Below are positions 34,938-44,061 of a DNA stretch of 64,000 nt, piece by piece. The stretch comes from Luminiphilus sp. (lineage in GTDB: Bacteria > Pseudomonadota > Gammaproteobacteria > Pseudomonadales > Halieaceae), in NCBI GenBank assembly GCA_016779445.1, contig JADHNP010000001.1:1-64000 (forward strand). Reading direction: 5' to 3'. Numbering within the stretch: the first letter of the stretch is position 1; each line of letters opens with the position of its first letter. Made by a program: the position numbers and the translations under genes. Under the pieces are notes generated by a model. That model saw only the letters and a list, made by a program, of their open reading frames with translations, was not told the DNA's origin and did not search any database.

Positions 34938-36245
34938 ATGACGTCCACCCAGCACAACATTGCGTGGTTTCGATACACGGCGCCGTATATCAAGGCTCAC
35001 CGTGGTAGCACTTTTGTGGTCTATCTGGGCAATGGGTGTCTAAACGCGCCAACGCTGATCACGCTGATACATGACCTCGCACTGCTGCATTCTTTGGGCG
35101 TGCGGCTGGTGCTGGTCCATGCGACCAGAGGGGCTATCGATGAGCGCCTTAGCATGAGTGGTCGGCCCGCAACATTTCATCAGGGTATCCGTGTCACCGA
35201 CGACGCAACACTCGCGCTGGCCAGTGATGTTGCGTCGCAACAACGCCTCAAACTCGAGCAGCTTATTTCAATGGGGCTGCCAAATACGCCGCTTCGGGGT
35301 GCCAGACTGCGTGTGATGAGCGGCAATATTGTGACTGCGAAGCCACTAGGCATCCATGAAGGCATCGACTATTTGCACAGTGGCACGGTGCGCCGAGTCG
35401 ACGCCGACGCGATCCGCGCGATCCTTGATCACGATGCCATTGCGCTTATCTCCCCCTTGGGCTACTCACCGGCGGGTGAGCTTTTCAATCTTAGCGCCAG
35501 CGAGGTGGCTGAGGCGGTGGCAGTGACAATCGAGGCTGACAAGCTAATTTTTCTGGACCAGCAGCCTGGACTCAACAACACCAAAGGCATTTTGATCAGG
35601 CAATCTACCGTCGCAGATGCAGCGCTTTTAGACATTCAGGATGCAGAGCAAAGACGCCTGCGCGACGCAGCATGTCAGGCGTGTGGCAATGGGGTGAAGC
35701 GTAGCCACCTGCTCAGTTACGAACGAGAGGGCGCGCTGCTAGAAGAGCTTTTCACTCATGACGGCGCCGGCACGCTGATTGCCCAAAACCCTTACGAGCA
35801 GGCGCGATCCGCAGATATCGACGATATTGCCGGCATTGTAGAACTGATCCGGCCTCTGGAAGAAAGTGGCGCGCTGGTGAGGCGGTCTCGAGAGCGGCTG
35901 GAAGAAGAAATCCATCACTTTGTCATACTGGAGCGAGACGGGCGCATTATTGCCTGCGCGGCGCTCTACCCCTATCAAGAGGTCAACCTAGGCGAAATCG
36001 CCTGCGTAGCGACTCATCCGGACTACCGAAGAACTGGTCGTGCAGAGCAGCTATTGCATGAATTACTGGCGCGAGCCAGCGCACTGGCGTTGACCGATGT
36101 TTTCGCGCTGACGACCCAGAGCACCCATTGGTTTCTTGAGCAAGGCTTCACGACCGGCTCTCAGGAACAACTTCCTGAAAAAAAGCAGCGTTTATACAAT
36201 TGGCAACGCAATGCAAGCGTACTGGTGAGGCCCGTCTCAACCTGA
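34938..36245 (+). CDS. argA: Amino-acid N-acetyltransferase (N-acetylglutamate synthase)
   Basis: 435 residues of the classical two-domain type. The N-terminal amino-acid-kinase-like domain (1-~285) includes the start of the fold FVVYLGNGCLN, LVHATRGAIDERL and LISPLGYSPAGELFNLSASEVA, and binds arginine as feedback inhibitor. The C-terminal GNAT domain (~290-435) has HFVILERDGRIIACAALYPY and the acetyl-CoA loop VATHPDYRRTGRAEQLL. It catalyses the first step of arginine synthesis. Its leader holds a terminator-like hairpin. It is divergent from glnE, and ilvD follows 54 bp downstream on the same strand. Confidence 0.94.
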   Translation: MTSTQHNIAWFRYTAPYIKAHRGSTFVVYLGNGCLNAPTLITLIHDLALLHSLGVRLVLVHATRGAIDERLSMSGRPATFHQGIRVTDDATLALASDVASQQRLKLEQLISMGLPNTPLRGARLRVMSGNIVTAKPLGIHEGIDYLHSGTVRRVDADAIRAILDHDAIALISPLGYSPAGELFNLSASEVAEAVAVTIEADKLIFLDQQPGLNNTKGILIRQSTVADAALLDIQDAEQRRLRDAACQACGNGVKRSHLLSYEREGALLEELFTHDGAGTLIAQNPYEQARSADIDDIAGIVELIRPLEESGALVRRSRERLEEEIHHFVILERDGRIIACAALYPYQEVNLGEIACVATHPDYRRTGRAEQLLHELLARASALALTDVFALTTQSTHWFLEQGFTTGSQEQLPEKKQRLYNWQRNASVLVRPVST

Positions 36246-36299
36246 AGGCCAGCCAGTGTTAAGCTAAAGCCCCGTTTCTCATACCAATCGGAGAGTTCG

Positions 36300-38150
36300 A
36301 TGCCGCAATATCGATCCCGTACCTCTACAGCTGGACGAAATATGGCTGGCGCGCGCGCGCTCTGGCGCGCCACAGGTATGCAGGACGAAGATTTTGAAAA
36401 GCCCATCATCGCGGTGGTGAATTCGTTTACCCAATTTGTTCCAGGTCATGTGCATCTCAAGGATCTGGGTCAACTGGTGGCAAGAGAGATCGAAGCTGCC
36501 GGTGGCGTTGCCAAAGAGTTTAATACCATTGCCGTGGATGACGGGATTGCCATGGGCCATGACGGCATGCTGTACAGCTTGCCCTCGCGCGACCTCATCG
36601 CCGACTCAGTGGAATATATGGTCAACGCACACTGTGCCGACGCCATGGTCTGTATTTCCAATTGCGACAAGATCACTCCGGGAATGCTAAATGCTGCAAT
36701 GCGGCTCAATATCCCTGTGGTCTTTGTATCGGGTGGGCCCATGGAAGCCGGCAAGACTGCCCTCTCTGAGCACAAGCTTGATCTAGTCGATGCCATGGTG
36801 ATTGCTGCGGACAGCAACGCCGATGACGCCACCGTTGACGCCTATGAGCGTTCGGCCTGTCCCACCTGTGGTTCTTGCTCGGGCATGTTCACCGCCAACT
36901 CCATGAACTGCCTCACCGAGGCGCTGGGCCTCAGCCTGCCAGGCAATGGGTCGTTGCTTGCGACCCATGCTGACCGGGAGCAACTGTTCCTGCGCGCGGG
37001 ACGCACGATAGTGGGGCTGGCGAAACGCTGGTACGAGCAAGACGATGCCACCGCCTTACCTCGCGAAATTGCAAACCGTCGCGCATTCGAAAACGCCATG
37101 ACGCTCGACATTGCAATGGGCGGCTCTACCAACACGATTCTGCATTTACTGGCCGCTGCACAAGAAGCCGGTGTGGACTTTGATCTGGCCGCGATTGATC
37201 AGCTCTCACGCAAGGTGCCGCAATTGTGCAAGGTTGCGCCCAGCACCCCGCTTTACCACATGGAAGATGTGCACCGAGCGGGAGGCGTCATGGCGATCTT
37301 AGGCGAGCTGGCGAGGAGTGAACTGCTGCATCTCGACTTGCCAACGGTCCACAGCGAGAGCCTTGGGGAAGCACTCGCTCTCTGGGACATCATGCAAACC
37401 GACTCCGAAGAAGTGAAAACCCTCTTTGCCGCCGGCCCAGCAGGGATTCCGACCCAGCAAGCATTCAGCCAGAACCTGCGCTGGCCTACCCTCGATATGG
37501 ATCGGGAGGGCGGTTGTATCCGCTCACGAGCGCACGCCTACTCTGAAGAGGGAGGCTTGGCCGTGCTGTTTGGCAACCTTGCCGAATCGGGATGTGTTGT
37601 CAAAACCGCAGGCGTTGAGGAGGATTCTTTGCGCTTCACCGGGCCAGCCCATGTCTGCGAAAGTCAGGAAGCGGCGGTTGCGGATATTTTGGAGGACCGC
37701 GTCCAGGCTGGTGATGTTGTGATTGTGCGTTATGAGGGACCCCGGGGGGGGCCAGGCATGCAGGAAATGCTTTACCCCACCAGTTATCTGAAATCCAAGG
37801 GGTTGGGAAAGGCCTGTGCACTGATCACAGACGGCCGCTTCTCTGGAGGCACTTCGGGGCTATCGATAGGCCATGTTTCGCCAGAAGCCGCTGCTGGGGG
37901 CACCATCGGATTGATCGAACCGGGCGATCCGATAGAAATTGACATACCGGCCAGGCGCATCAATGTGTTGGTCGACGAGGCGACACTCGCCGGTCGGCGC
38001 GAGGCCATGAATGCTAGAGCCCGTCCCTGGCAACCTGAAGCGGAACGTCCGCGACAGGTATCAACCGCGTTGAAGGTCTACGCCAGCATGGTGACTAGTG
38101 CCGATAAAGGGGCCATTCGCGATCAAAAACTGATTGCTGGCAGAGGCTGA
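36300..38150 (+). CDS. ilvD: Dihydroxy-acid dehydratase
   Basis: 616 residues, the usual length. It dehydrates 2,3-dihydroxy acids in valine and isoleucine synthesis with an iron-sulfur cluster. Cluster cysteines are recognisable as Cys122 in CISNCDK and Cys193 in [38 protein letters not shown] and [21 protein letters not shown] are further signatures. A GGAGAG ribosome site precedes the ATG. It ends 1 bp from the end of the convergent DUF6279 lipoprotein gene. Confidence 0.96.
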   Translation: MPQYRSRTSTAGRNMAGARALWRATGMQDEDFEKPIIAVVNSFTQFVPGHVHLKDLGQLVAREIEAAGGVAKEFNTIAVDDGIAMGHDGMLYSLPSRDLIADSVEYMVNAHCADAMVCISNCDKITPGMLNAAMRLNIPVVFVSGGPMEAGKTALSEHKLDLVDAMVIAADSNADDATVDAYERSACPTCGSCSGMFTANSMNCLTEALGLSLPGNGSLLATHADREQLFLRAGRTIVGLAKRWYEQDDATALPREIANRRAFENAMTLDIAMGGSTNTILHLLAAAQEAGVDFDLAAIDQLSRKVPQLCKVAPSTPLYHMEDVHRAGGVMAILGELARSELLHLDLPTVHSESLGEALALWDIMQTDSEEVKTLFAAGPAGIPTQQAFSQNLRWPTLDMDREGGCIRSRAHAYSEEGGLAVLFGNLAESGCVVKTAGVEEDSLRFTGPAHVCESQEAAVADILEDRVQAGDVVIVRYEGPRGGPGMQEMLYPTSYLKSKGLGKACALITDGRFSGGTSGLSIGHVSPEAAAGGTIGLIEPGDPIEIDIPARRINVLVDEATLAGRREAMNARARPWQPEAERPRQVSTALKVYASMVTSADKGAIRDQKLIAGRG

Positions 38151-38151
38151 C

Positions 38152-39048
38152 TCAAGCGTCAGACAACGCCGCAAGATCGTCTCGCAATGCGATCAGGCGC
38201 GCCCTGAGCTTTTTATCCTGCTTCTCGGTGCGCATCAGAAGCACGTCCCGAGAAAGCTGCAGAATGACTTCCCCGTTGTGTTCGATACCCTCTCGGTAAT
38301 CGGGTAGCAGCGCCTCATCACGGCCCGCAATAAGAGCCCTCACCTGATCGGCCCAATCTGGCTCATCGGCCAACAGAATATTTGATAACGCTAAAATCCA
38401 AACTCGCCGATCCTGCAACCAGAAATGATCCAGTCGGGTCATTTCAGCTACACCCTCCTGCAGGCGGCGAGCTTGCTCGTCAGTCAGACGACCAAGATAA
38501 CGTCCAAGCTGCTTATCAAACCGCTGTCCAAGATCGTCGCGATACTCTGCGTCACTGCGTGCCAGACGATCCGCCTCGAACGCCTCCTGTTTTGCCAGCA
38601 ACGCTTCAATAAAGTCGGCGCGCTGAGCAGACGTCAGGTTTTCACCCGTACTCAGCAATAGCTCAAGGAATCGATCCTGTAATCGGATAGCCGCAGATTC
38701 AATGCCTTCTGCCATAGATCGCGTCGCTGCAAGCGACACATCAGTGTCAAGAATTACCAGCGCATCATCGAGGAGCAGGACATATTCTGGTAACTCCTCC
38801 TGTCTATGCCACTCAAGCAGCGCATCCAACCGCTCATCAAAGCGCGCCTGTTGATCACGATCCAAGGTGACATAGTCATCGAGATACCACCGAATAAGGA
38901 TATCTGCGCGGTTGTAAATAACTTGGGTTGCTGAGCAACCATTCAGAATCGCTACGATCAGCAGGCAGCCGAGAAGTGCCCAGCGCGTTACCGACGGGCG
39001 ACGACGTTGAGCCAGGAACGCAGGTAAACAAACCTGTCCTGTCTTCAT
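38152..39048 (-). CDS. DUF6279-family lipoprotein
   Basis: 298 residues from the ATG at 39048; the open frame to 39204 overlaps leuA and is discounted. Basic n-region (AQRRRPSVTR), hydrophobic core (ALLGCLLIVAIL) and lipobox LNGC mark an outer-membrane lipoprotein. The mature part begins SATQVIYNRADILIRWYLDDYV, the family hallmark, and is otherwise all-helical and highly charged with predicted coiled-coil stretches (DRDQQARFDERLDALLEWHRQEE pattern). The family is common in gammaproteobacteria and has no known function. It begins 20 bp downstream of the leuA stop and may be cotranscribed. Confidence 0.85.
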   Translation of the reverse strand: MKTGQVCLPAFLAQRRRPSVTRWALLGCLLIVAILNGCSATQVIYNRADILIRWYLDDYVTLDRDQQARFDERLDALLEWHRQEELPEYVLLLDDALVILDTDVSLAATRSMAEGIESAAIRLQDRFLELLLSTGENLTSAQRADFIEALLAKQEAFEADRLARSDAEYRDDLGQRFDKQLGRYLGRLTDEQARRLQEGVAEMTRLDHFWLQDRRVWILALSNILLADEPDWADQVRALIAGRDEALLPDYREGIEHNGEVILQLSRDVLLMRTEKQDKKLRARLIALRDDLAALSDA

Positions 39049-39068
39049 CTCACTCTTTGAGTTTCGGC

Positions 39069-40736
39069 TCAGGCGGCTCGGGCTAACACCAGACCTCGCC
39101 CATCGAGAGCGGAAAGAATCGCTGCCAGAGAAGCCTGCACAATGTCGTGGCTGCGGCCCACCCCGCAAGGGCGTTCTCCATCGATGTTGAGCTGTACGTA
39201 ACACACCGCCTCCGCATCAGCACTTTGTCCCAACGTGTGCTCAGAATATTCCACCACAACGAGGTGTCGTCCGGTAAAGTTTTCCATCGCTTGAACAAAA
39301 GCATCGACCACACCGTTCCCGTGCCCCGACAGTATGACATTGCCATTGGGACCATGCAGGGTCACCTCCAGACCGTCAGAGCCTCCCTGTCGCGACAATT
39401 GATAATCACCCAGTTGCCACCGCTCCGAGGTGCTCAAATAAGTCGCGCCGAATAGCGCATAAATATCATCAGAAGACACTTCAGATTCGCTGTCCTCCGC
39501 CAGTCCCTGTACGGCGCTGCTGAAATCTAACTGCAGCCAACGTGGCAACTCCAGACCATGATCACGCCTCAGGACGTGTGCAACACCGCCCTTGCCAGAC
39601 TGACTATTAATCCGTATCACCTCTTGATAAGTACGGCCGATGTCAGAGGGGTCAATAGGGAGGTACGCAACATCCCAAGCGTCGTCATCACTGCGCTTGG
39701 AGAGACACTTGTGAATCGCATCCTGATGACTACCGGAAAATGCAGTAAAGACAAGCTCTCCCGCATAGGGGTGTCGCGGATGAACCGGTAATTGCGTGCA
39801 TTCCCGGGCCACAGTGCATATTTCGTCCATGTGACTGAAATCGAGCTCCGGATCGATGCCCTGGCTGTAAAGATTCATCGCCATGGTCATGATATCCATA
39901 TTACCGGTTCGCTCCCCGTTGCCCAGCAACGTCCCTTCAACACGATCCGCCCCTGCCATGACGCCCAGCTCCGCAGCAGCCACTGCGCAGCCCCGATCAT
40001 TGTGGGTGTGAAGCGAAATAATCAGTGCTTCACGGTGCTTAATCTGATCACAAAATCGCTCTATCTGATCGGCATAAATATTGGGCGTGCTCATCTCTAC
40101 TGTGGCAGGCAAATTAATGATAACCGGCTGCTCCGGTGTCGGAGCCAGCACCTCATTGACAGCGTCGCATACGGTTACCGCAAACTGTAATTCTGTGCCA
40201 GTAAAGCTTTCGGGGCTGTATTCGAAAACCCATTCGGTCTCGGGACGCGCCAGTGCCGCCTCCTTGACCAAACGGGCCCCGTTAACGGCAATATCGCAAA
40301 TGCCTTGCCGATCTAGCCCAAAGACATATTCCCGCTGCACGGTTGATGTGCTGTTGTAAAAATGCACTACGGCACGGCGAACTCCATGAAGCGCCTCGAA
40401 GGTTTTCTCTATAAGATCTGGCCTTGCTTGCGTTAATACCTGCACAGTGACATCTGCCGGTATCCGGTCCTCCTCAATCAGTTTCCTCAAAAAATCGAAG
40501 TCATGACTGGAGGCTGAGGGGAAGCCCACTTCTATTTGCTTGAACCCAATAGCCAGCAGTAGTTCCCATAGACGGAGTTTTTGCGCCGCGTTCATGGGCT
40601 CTACCAACGCTTGATTACCATCGCGAAGATCTACCGAGCACCATTGGGGTGCGCGACTGATGACGCGATCAGGCCAGCGACGATCAGTTTTAACGATAGG
40701 CTGAAAAGCGCGGTATTTACGATGATCGAAGCGCAT
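39069..40736 (-). CDS. leuA: 2-isopropylmalate synthase (long form)
   Basis: 555 residues from the ATG at 40736; the frame is open to 40808 but MRFDHRKYRAFQP matches the usual start of the long LeuA type. It condenses acetyl-CoA with 2-ketoisovalerate, the first committed step of leucine synthesis. Catalytic-domain motifs: SVDLRDGNQALVEPM (metal Asp), GFKQIEVGFPSAS, SLHTHNDRGCAVAAAELG (metal His pair) and GNGERTGNMDI. The C-terminal ~120 residues are the leucine-binding regulatory domain. Divergent from an Lrp-type regulator, which probably controls it. No leader peptide with Leu codons is seen in the upstream region. Confidence 0.95.
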   Translation of the reverse strand: MRFDHRKYRAFQPIVKTDRRWPDRVISRAPQWCSVDLRDGNQALVEPMNAAQKLRLWELLLAIGFKQIEVGFPSASSHDFDFLRKLIEEDRIPADVTVQVLTQARPDLIEKTFEALHGVRRAVVHFYNSTSTVQREYVFGLDRQGICDIAVNGARLVKEAALARPETEWVFEYSPESFTGTELQFAVTVCDAVNEVLAPTPEQPVIINLPATVEMSTPNIYADQIERFCDQIKHREALIISLHTHNDRGCAVAAAELGVMAGADRVEGTLLGNGERTGNMDIMTMAMNLYSQGIDPELDFSHMDEICTVARECTQLPVHPRHPYAGELVFTAFSGSHQDAIHKCLSKRSDDDAWDVAYLPIDPSDIGRTYQEVIRINSQSGKGGVAHVLRRDHGLELPRWLQLDFSSAVQGLAEDSESEVSSDDIYALFGATYLSTSERWQLGDYQLSRQGGSDGLEVTLHGPNGNVILSGHGNGVVDAFVQAMENFTGRHLVVVEYSEHTLGQSADAEAVCYVQLNIDGERPCGVGRSHDIVQASLAAILSALDGRGLVLARAA

Positions 40737-40896
40737 ATCTGTCACGTTGGTAATCCTGCTTTGGGGTAGCGGTGAGTAGTGTAACCGCGCCAAGACAGCG
40801 TTAAACACTTTTTTGAGCGATATTTCCTTTATATTGAGCGTTTATCACTAATATATGATATTTTTAATGCATATTTGACTAATATCAGCCCATTAT
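40737..40896. promoter_or_regulatory. AT-rich divergent control region, leuA / Lrp-type regulator
   Basis: This 160-bp region is far more AT-rich than its neighbours from 40800 on. It contains two phased direct repeats: TTGAGCG at 40813 and 40834 (21 bp apart, two helical turns) and ACTAATAT at 40847 and 40878 (31 bp apart, about three turns). Such spacing suits an Lrp/AsnC octamer binding one DNA face. The exact promoter boxes cannot be fixed. Confidence 0.5.
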
Positions 40897-41388
40897 ATGA
40901 ATCAATCACACTCTCCTTTGGATCGAATGGACCACCGTATCCTGCAGGTTTTACAAGAGGATGCCGGCCTTAGTAATTTGGAACTGGCGGAGCGTGTTGG
41001 ACTATCGGCCACTCCCTGCGCCAGACGAGTGAAGCGGCTGATCTCCGAGAGAGTAATCACCCATCAAGTCGCAATGGTAGATCCGAAAAAGCTGGGGCTG
41101 AACCTCACAGCACATATTAGCGTCACAATGGACCGACATACTCCCGATCGCTTTACGCTTTTTGAACAGATGATCTCAGAGCTGCCGGAGGTGGTTGATT
41201 GCTGTGTGGTGACGGGCCAGAGCGCCGATTACCTTCTGAAAGCGGTGGTCCGAGACATGGCTCACTACGAGCAATTCTTATTGGGGAAGCTGACTAGAAT
41301 AGAGGGGGTGTCAGGCGTTCACTCCAGCTTTGAACTGCGGCGCGTTGTCACACGCACCGCCGTGTCCGCCCCTGCAGCGGACCGCTAG
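40897..41388 (+). CDS. Lrp/AsnC-family transcriptional regulator
   Basis: 163 residues. N-terminal winged HTH (~10-60): LDRMDHRILQVLQEDAGLSNLELAERVGLSATPCARRVKRL pattern, typical of Lrp/AsnC. The C-terminal RAM domain (~75-150) has HISVTMDRH, LPEVVDCCVVTGQSADYLLKAVV and GVSGVHSSFELRRVV, which bind amino acids and mediate oligomers. It is divergent from leuA across a repeat-containing 160 bp, so regulation of leuA and of itself is the simplest inference. It is closer to AsnC-like paralogues than to global Lrp, so I give no symbol. Its 3' end overlaps the convergent dsbA gene by 4 nt. Confidence 0.9.
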   Translation: MNQSHSPLDRMDHRILQVLQEDAGLSNLELAERVGLSATPCARRVKRLISERVITHQVAMVDPKKLGLNLTAHISVTMDRHTPDRFTLFEQMISELPEVVDCCVVTGQSADYLLKAVVRDMAHYEQFLLGKLTRIEGVSGVHSSFELRRVVTRTAVSAPAADR

Positions 41389-42041
41389 CGCGCCGCCAAC
41401 TCTTTCTCTATGAGGTGCCGCGCAATGTCCAGCATATTGGTCTGGTTACCGGCGCCTCTAGTTTCGATCAGGTATTTACCTGCAACCATCAAGGTCGGGG
41501 TACCAGACACCTTTGCCGAGCGCGCGCGGGCATCGGCCTGCCTCACCTGCGAATCGACACCAAAAGAATCATAGGCGTTATCGAACTGCTCAGGGTCGAC
41601 ACCGTTATCTTCGAACAAATCACGAAGTGCCAGCCGGGAGACCAGTCGTTTTCGCTGCACGTGCATAGCGTCAAAAATGACGGGGTGCATCACGGCTTTG
41701 ACGCCAAGTACTTCGGCAATATAAAACGCTTTCGCATGCATACGCATGGGGTCATTCCATACTGCGGGAGACGGCTTCACCACTGCGCCATCTGGCAACT
41801 GTTTTCCCCACGCCGTCAGCATGGGTTCGAAGGTATAGCAATGACCACAGCCGTACCAAAAAAATTCTGTCACAACAACATCGTCGGACTTACCGACCGC
41901 AACCGGTGGTGTGATCACTTGATAATGCTGGCCCTCTACCCAACGCTCTTCCGCCGACAGGCTAAGGCTGAAGATGCAGCTGACCGCTAACGTGAGCCCA
42001 AGGAAGGGCGAAATAGCTGAGCGCAGATGATAAAAAGACAT
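41385..42041 (-). CDS. dsbA: Periplasmic thiol:disulfide interchange protein DsbA
   Basis: 218 residues with a signal sequence (LGLTLAVSCIFSLSLSAEE). Thioredoxin fold with active-site Cys65-Gly-His-Cys68 in FFWYGCGHCYTFEP and the cis-Pro loop VSGTPTLMV. It introduces disulfides into exported proteins, including cytochrome partners. It lies on the same strand 58 bp downstream of the cytochrome c4 gene, the common c5-c4-dsbA order of gammaproteobacteria. Its last 4 nt overlap the convergent Lrp-type gene. Confidence 0.94.
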   Translation of the reverse strand: MSFYHLRSAISPFLGLTLAVSCIFSLSLSAEERWVEGQHYQVITPPVAVGKSDDVVVTEFFWYGCGHCYTFEPMLTAWGKQLPDGAVVKPSPAVWNDPMRMHAKAFYIAEVLGVKAVMHPVIFDAMHVQRKRLVSRLALRDLFEDNGVDPEQFDNAYDSFGVDSQVRQADARARSAKVSGTPTLMVAGKYLIETRGAGNQTNMLDIARHLIEKELAAR

Positions 42042-42099
42042 GGGTTATCCCTCCTTGGAACGCATTCTTAAGACTTCCCGCACCACTGAAACAAAAAGA

Positions 42100-42750
42100 T
42101 CAGAGGCCGGGCTGCAAACCGGCAATATAACTCGCGACCGCTTCAATCTCCATGTCACTCATGCCAAACGCTGTAGTGCGCATAATTTTTGCCTCGCCTC
42201 CGTTGGTGCGGCCCGTAGGGTCTTCGTACCCCTTACGAAACATTTTCAACTGCGAGACGAGATAATCAGCATGCTGTCCGCCTAGTGCCGGGTACCCCGC
42301 TGGACCATTGCCGTTTCCGGTCGGACTATGACAGCCCGAGCAAGCAGGTACTTGTCGCTCCGCGATGCCTGCCAGATAGACTTTCCGACCTAAGTCGACT
42401 TTATCTGGATCCGCACTGCCACCTGAGCGGGCCTGAGCGGTATAAAAGGCCGCAATGTCAGAGAGGTCCTCGTCAGTCATGTTATCGACCTGCCCGGCCA
42501 TCAGCGCAACCGGACGTCGGCCATCGCGGATATCTTTCATTTGCTTGAGCAAGTACTTGTGTCCAAGGCCTGCGAGCTTTGGGAAAGTCGGCGCTGCACT
42601 GTTGCCATCAACCCCATGACACGCAACACAGGTAGCGGCCTTTGCCTGACCCGCCTCAACATCACCGCTGGCGGCTAGTGCACTGGCGTTCGCCAACAGC
42701 GACATCACGGCCGCAAAGCCAAGTGTCGTTTTCATCACAAACTGGAGCAT
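42100..42750 (-). CDS. Dihaem cytochrome c4
   Basis: 216 residues. Signal peptide ends near ANASALAASGD. Two cytochrome-c domains, each with one haem: CVACH (Cys41-Cys44-His45) and CSGCH (Cys137-Cys140-His141), with distal Met candidates in VALMAGQVDNMTDEDL and TTAFGMSDME. Cytochrome c4 carries electrons to terminal oxidases at the periplasmic face. The first ATG is chosen because GGGA lies ~8 nt upstream; a second ATG is five codons later. It lies between the c5 and dsbA genes. Confidence 0.93.
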   Translation of the reverse strand: MLQFVMKTTLGFAAVMSLLANASALAASGDVEAGQAKAATCVACHGVDGNSAAPTFPKLAGLGHKYLLKQMKDIRDGRRPVALMAGQVDNMTDEDLSDIAAFYTAQARSGGSADPDKVDLGRKVYLAGIAERQVPACSGCHSPTGNGNGPAGYPALGGQHADYLVSQLKMFRKGYEDPTGRTNGGEAKIMRTTAFGMSDMEIEAVASYIAGLQPGL

Positions 42751-42827
42751 AAATTTTCCCGTCGCTTTTTCTGAGCCTGCTGGCGATATGCAATCACAGG
42801 CTCTCTCTATATTTCAAGGGTCGATGC

Positions 42828-43145
42828 TTACTGTGCAGTCGCCATATAGGTAATCAACGCTGCGTAATCCTCGTCGCTACAGCTGTTGCACAACCCGCCA
42901 GGCGGCATGGCGTTAAGGCCATTGCGCACCGATGCTACAAGCGCGTCCATGCCCTTTTCAAGACGGGGTGCCCACGCGTCGACGTCGCCAGTGGCTGGAG
43001 CGCCCGCCACACCCACGGCATGACATGCACCACAAGACGCGGCGTACTGAGGCGGGGGATCGCCAGCAAGTGCCACGGGCACAGCAAGGGCCGCCGTGAC
43101 GGCAACCAACAAAGACTTATTGCGAATAAATGTCAAAGATTTCAT
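42828..43145 (-). CDS. Cytochrome c5-family monohaem protein
   Basis: 105 residues from the ATG at 43145 (the frame is open to 43172). Signal peptide MKSLTFIRNKSLLVAVTAALAV type, then one haem site CGACH (Cys38-Cys41-His42), the distal Met region GLNAMPPGG and the c5-specific disulfide CNSC in GGLCNSCSDEDY. A soluble or membrane-tethered electron carrier. First gene of the c5-c4-dsbA group, with a ~220-nt leader containing a hairpin. Confidence 0.92.
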   Translation of the reverse strand: MKSLTFIRNKSLLVAVTAALAVPVALAGDPPPQYAASCGACHAVGVAGAPATGDVDAWAPRLEKGMDALVASVRNGLNAMPPGGLCNSCSDEDYAALITYMATAQ

Positions 43146-43185
43146 GGTCAGACCCTCTGCTAAATCGAACACTATTTCTGTCGGA

Positions 43186-43201
43186 GAAGACAGCGGTCTT
43201 C
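43186..43201 (-). repeat. Stem-loop in the cytochrome c5 leader
   Basis: GAAGAC (43186-43191) and GTCTTC (43196-43201) form a perfect 6-bp stem with a 4-nt loop, about 40 nt upstream of the c5 start codon. A second dyad, TTTTAC/GTAAAA (43220-43225 and 43229-43234) around GAA, follows further upstream and could be an operator. Confidence 0.45.
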
Positions 43202-43371
43202 ACCGGCGGAGCGTTATACTTTTACGAAGTAAAATATGCACCGGCTCAGGCGCTCAAACGCTGTTACCTGTCGTCGTCCTCATAATGACCCAGAGGCCAC
43301 GGCAACAACGATATCTCTACTCCCCTCACGAAGACGACCGGTTTATGGGGCCCCTACGCTAAGAGCGTGGC

Positions 43372-43399
43372 ATTATAGACGTTCCGAGTCCGGGCACAA
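43372..43399 (-). promoter_or_regulatory. Putative sigma70 promoter for the c5-c4-dsbA group
   Basis: On the minus strand a perfect TATAAT (43372-43377) is preceded by TTGTGC (43394-43399) at 16 bp. Transcription would start near 43365, giving a ~220-nt leader before the cytochrome c5 ATG. The -35 box touches the upstream region of the divergent engB. Confidence 0.45.
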
Positions 43400-43407
43400 A
43401 TCGCAAA

Positions 43408-44058
43408 ATGAATGATCTCAGCGCCGCGCCGCCACCCGCCAACTTCCGTCACGCCGCTTTTTTACAAAGCGCAAGTGCGATTGAAAATGCCCCCTCAGAT
43501 CTCGGTTGGGAAGTGGCTTTCGCTGGCAGGTCAAACTCCGGAAAGTCGAGCGCAATCAATACATTAACAGGGCAAAAAAAGCTGGCAAGAACATCGCGTA
43601 CCCCGGGGCGGACGCAACTCATCAATTTTTTTGCGCTGAGCGACAACCAGCGATTGGTCGATCTACCGGGCTATGGGTTTGCCAAAGTGCCACTGGCGGT
43701 AAAGAAAAAATGGAATCAGCAACTGGAGCGGTATCTTCAACACCGCCAGAGCCTAAGGGGGCTCGTGATACTGATGGACATTAGGCATCCACTGACAGAG
43801 CCTGACCAGCAAATGCTGGGCTGGGCAGTTACCGCCGGCATGCCAGTACATATTTTGCTCACAAAGTGTGACAAGCTAAAGCGCGGTCCCGCTCAAAACA
43901 CCCTGCTAACAGTTCGCGGCCAGCTCTCTGCGCACGCTGAGTTAGTGAGCATGCAGCTCTTTTCATCTTTAAAAGGTCTTGGTGTTGACGAGCTAGGACG
44001 TCAATTGAATCGATGGCTTACGGATGACTCCGTGCTAGACGCTAACGAAACACCATAG
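43408..44058 (+). CDS. engB: Ribosome-biogenesis GTPase EngB/YsxC
   Basis: 216 residues, an essential GTPase for large-subunit assembly. Motifs in order: G1 GRSNSGKS (41-48 region), the TrmE-type [15 protein letters not shown] switch, G3 [11 protein letters not shown]4 TKCDKL and a C-terminal [12 protein letters not shown] (G5 region). No Shine-Dalgarno is obvious before the ATG. Divergent from the cytochrome c5 gene and convergent with polA (3-bp gap), an arrangement often seen in gammaproteobacteria. Confidence 0.95.
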   Translation: MNDLSAAPPPANFRHAAFLQSASAIENAPSDLGWEVAFAGRSNSGKSSAINTLTGQKKLARTSRTPGRTQLINFFALSDNQRLVDLPGYGFAKVPLAVKKKWNQQLERYLQHRQSLRGLVILMDIRHPLTEPDQQMLGWAVTAGMPVHILLTKCDKLKRGPAQNTLLTVRGQLSAHAELVSMQLFSSLKGLGVDELGRQLNRWLTDDSVLDANETP

Positions 44059-44061
44059 GCC

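Noticed and set aside
40737..40896. Leucine-rich leader peptide for leuA attenuation
   Set aside because: Minus-strand ATGs in the interval are followed at once by stops (for example ATG-CAT-TAA), and there are no Leu-codon runs.
43347..43354. GGGGCCCC palindrome upstream of engB
   Set aside because: An 8-bp GC palindrome is expected by chance at this base composition and has no repeat partner nearby.
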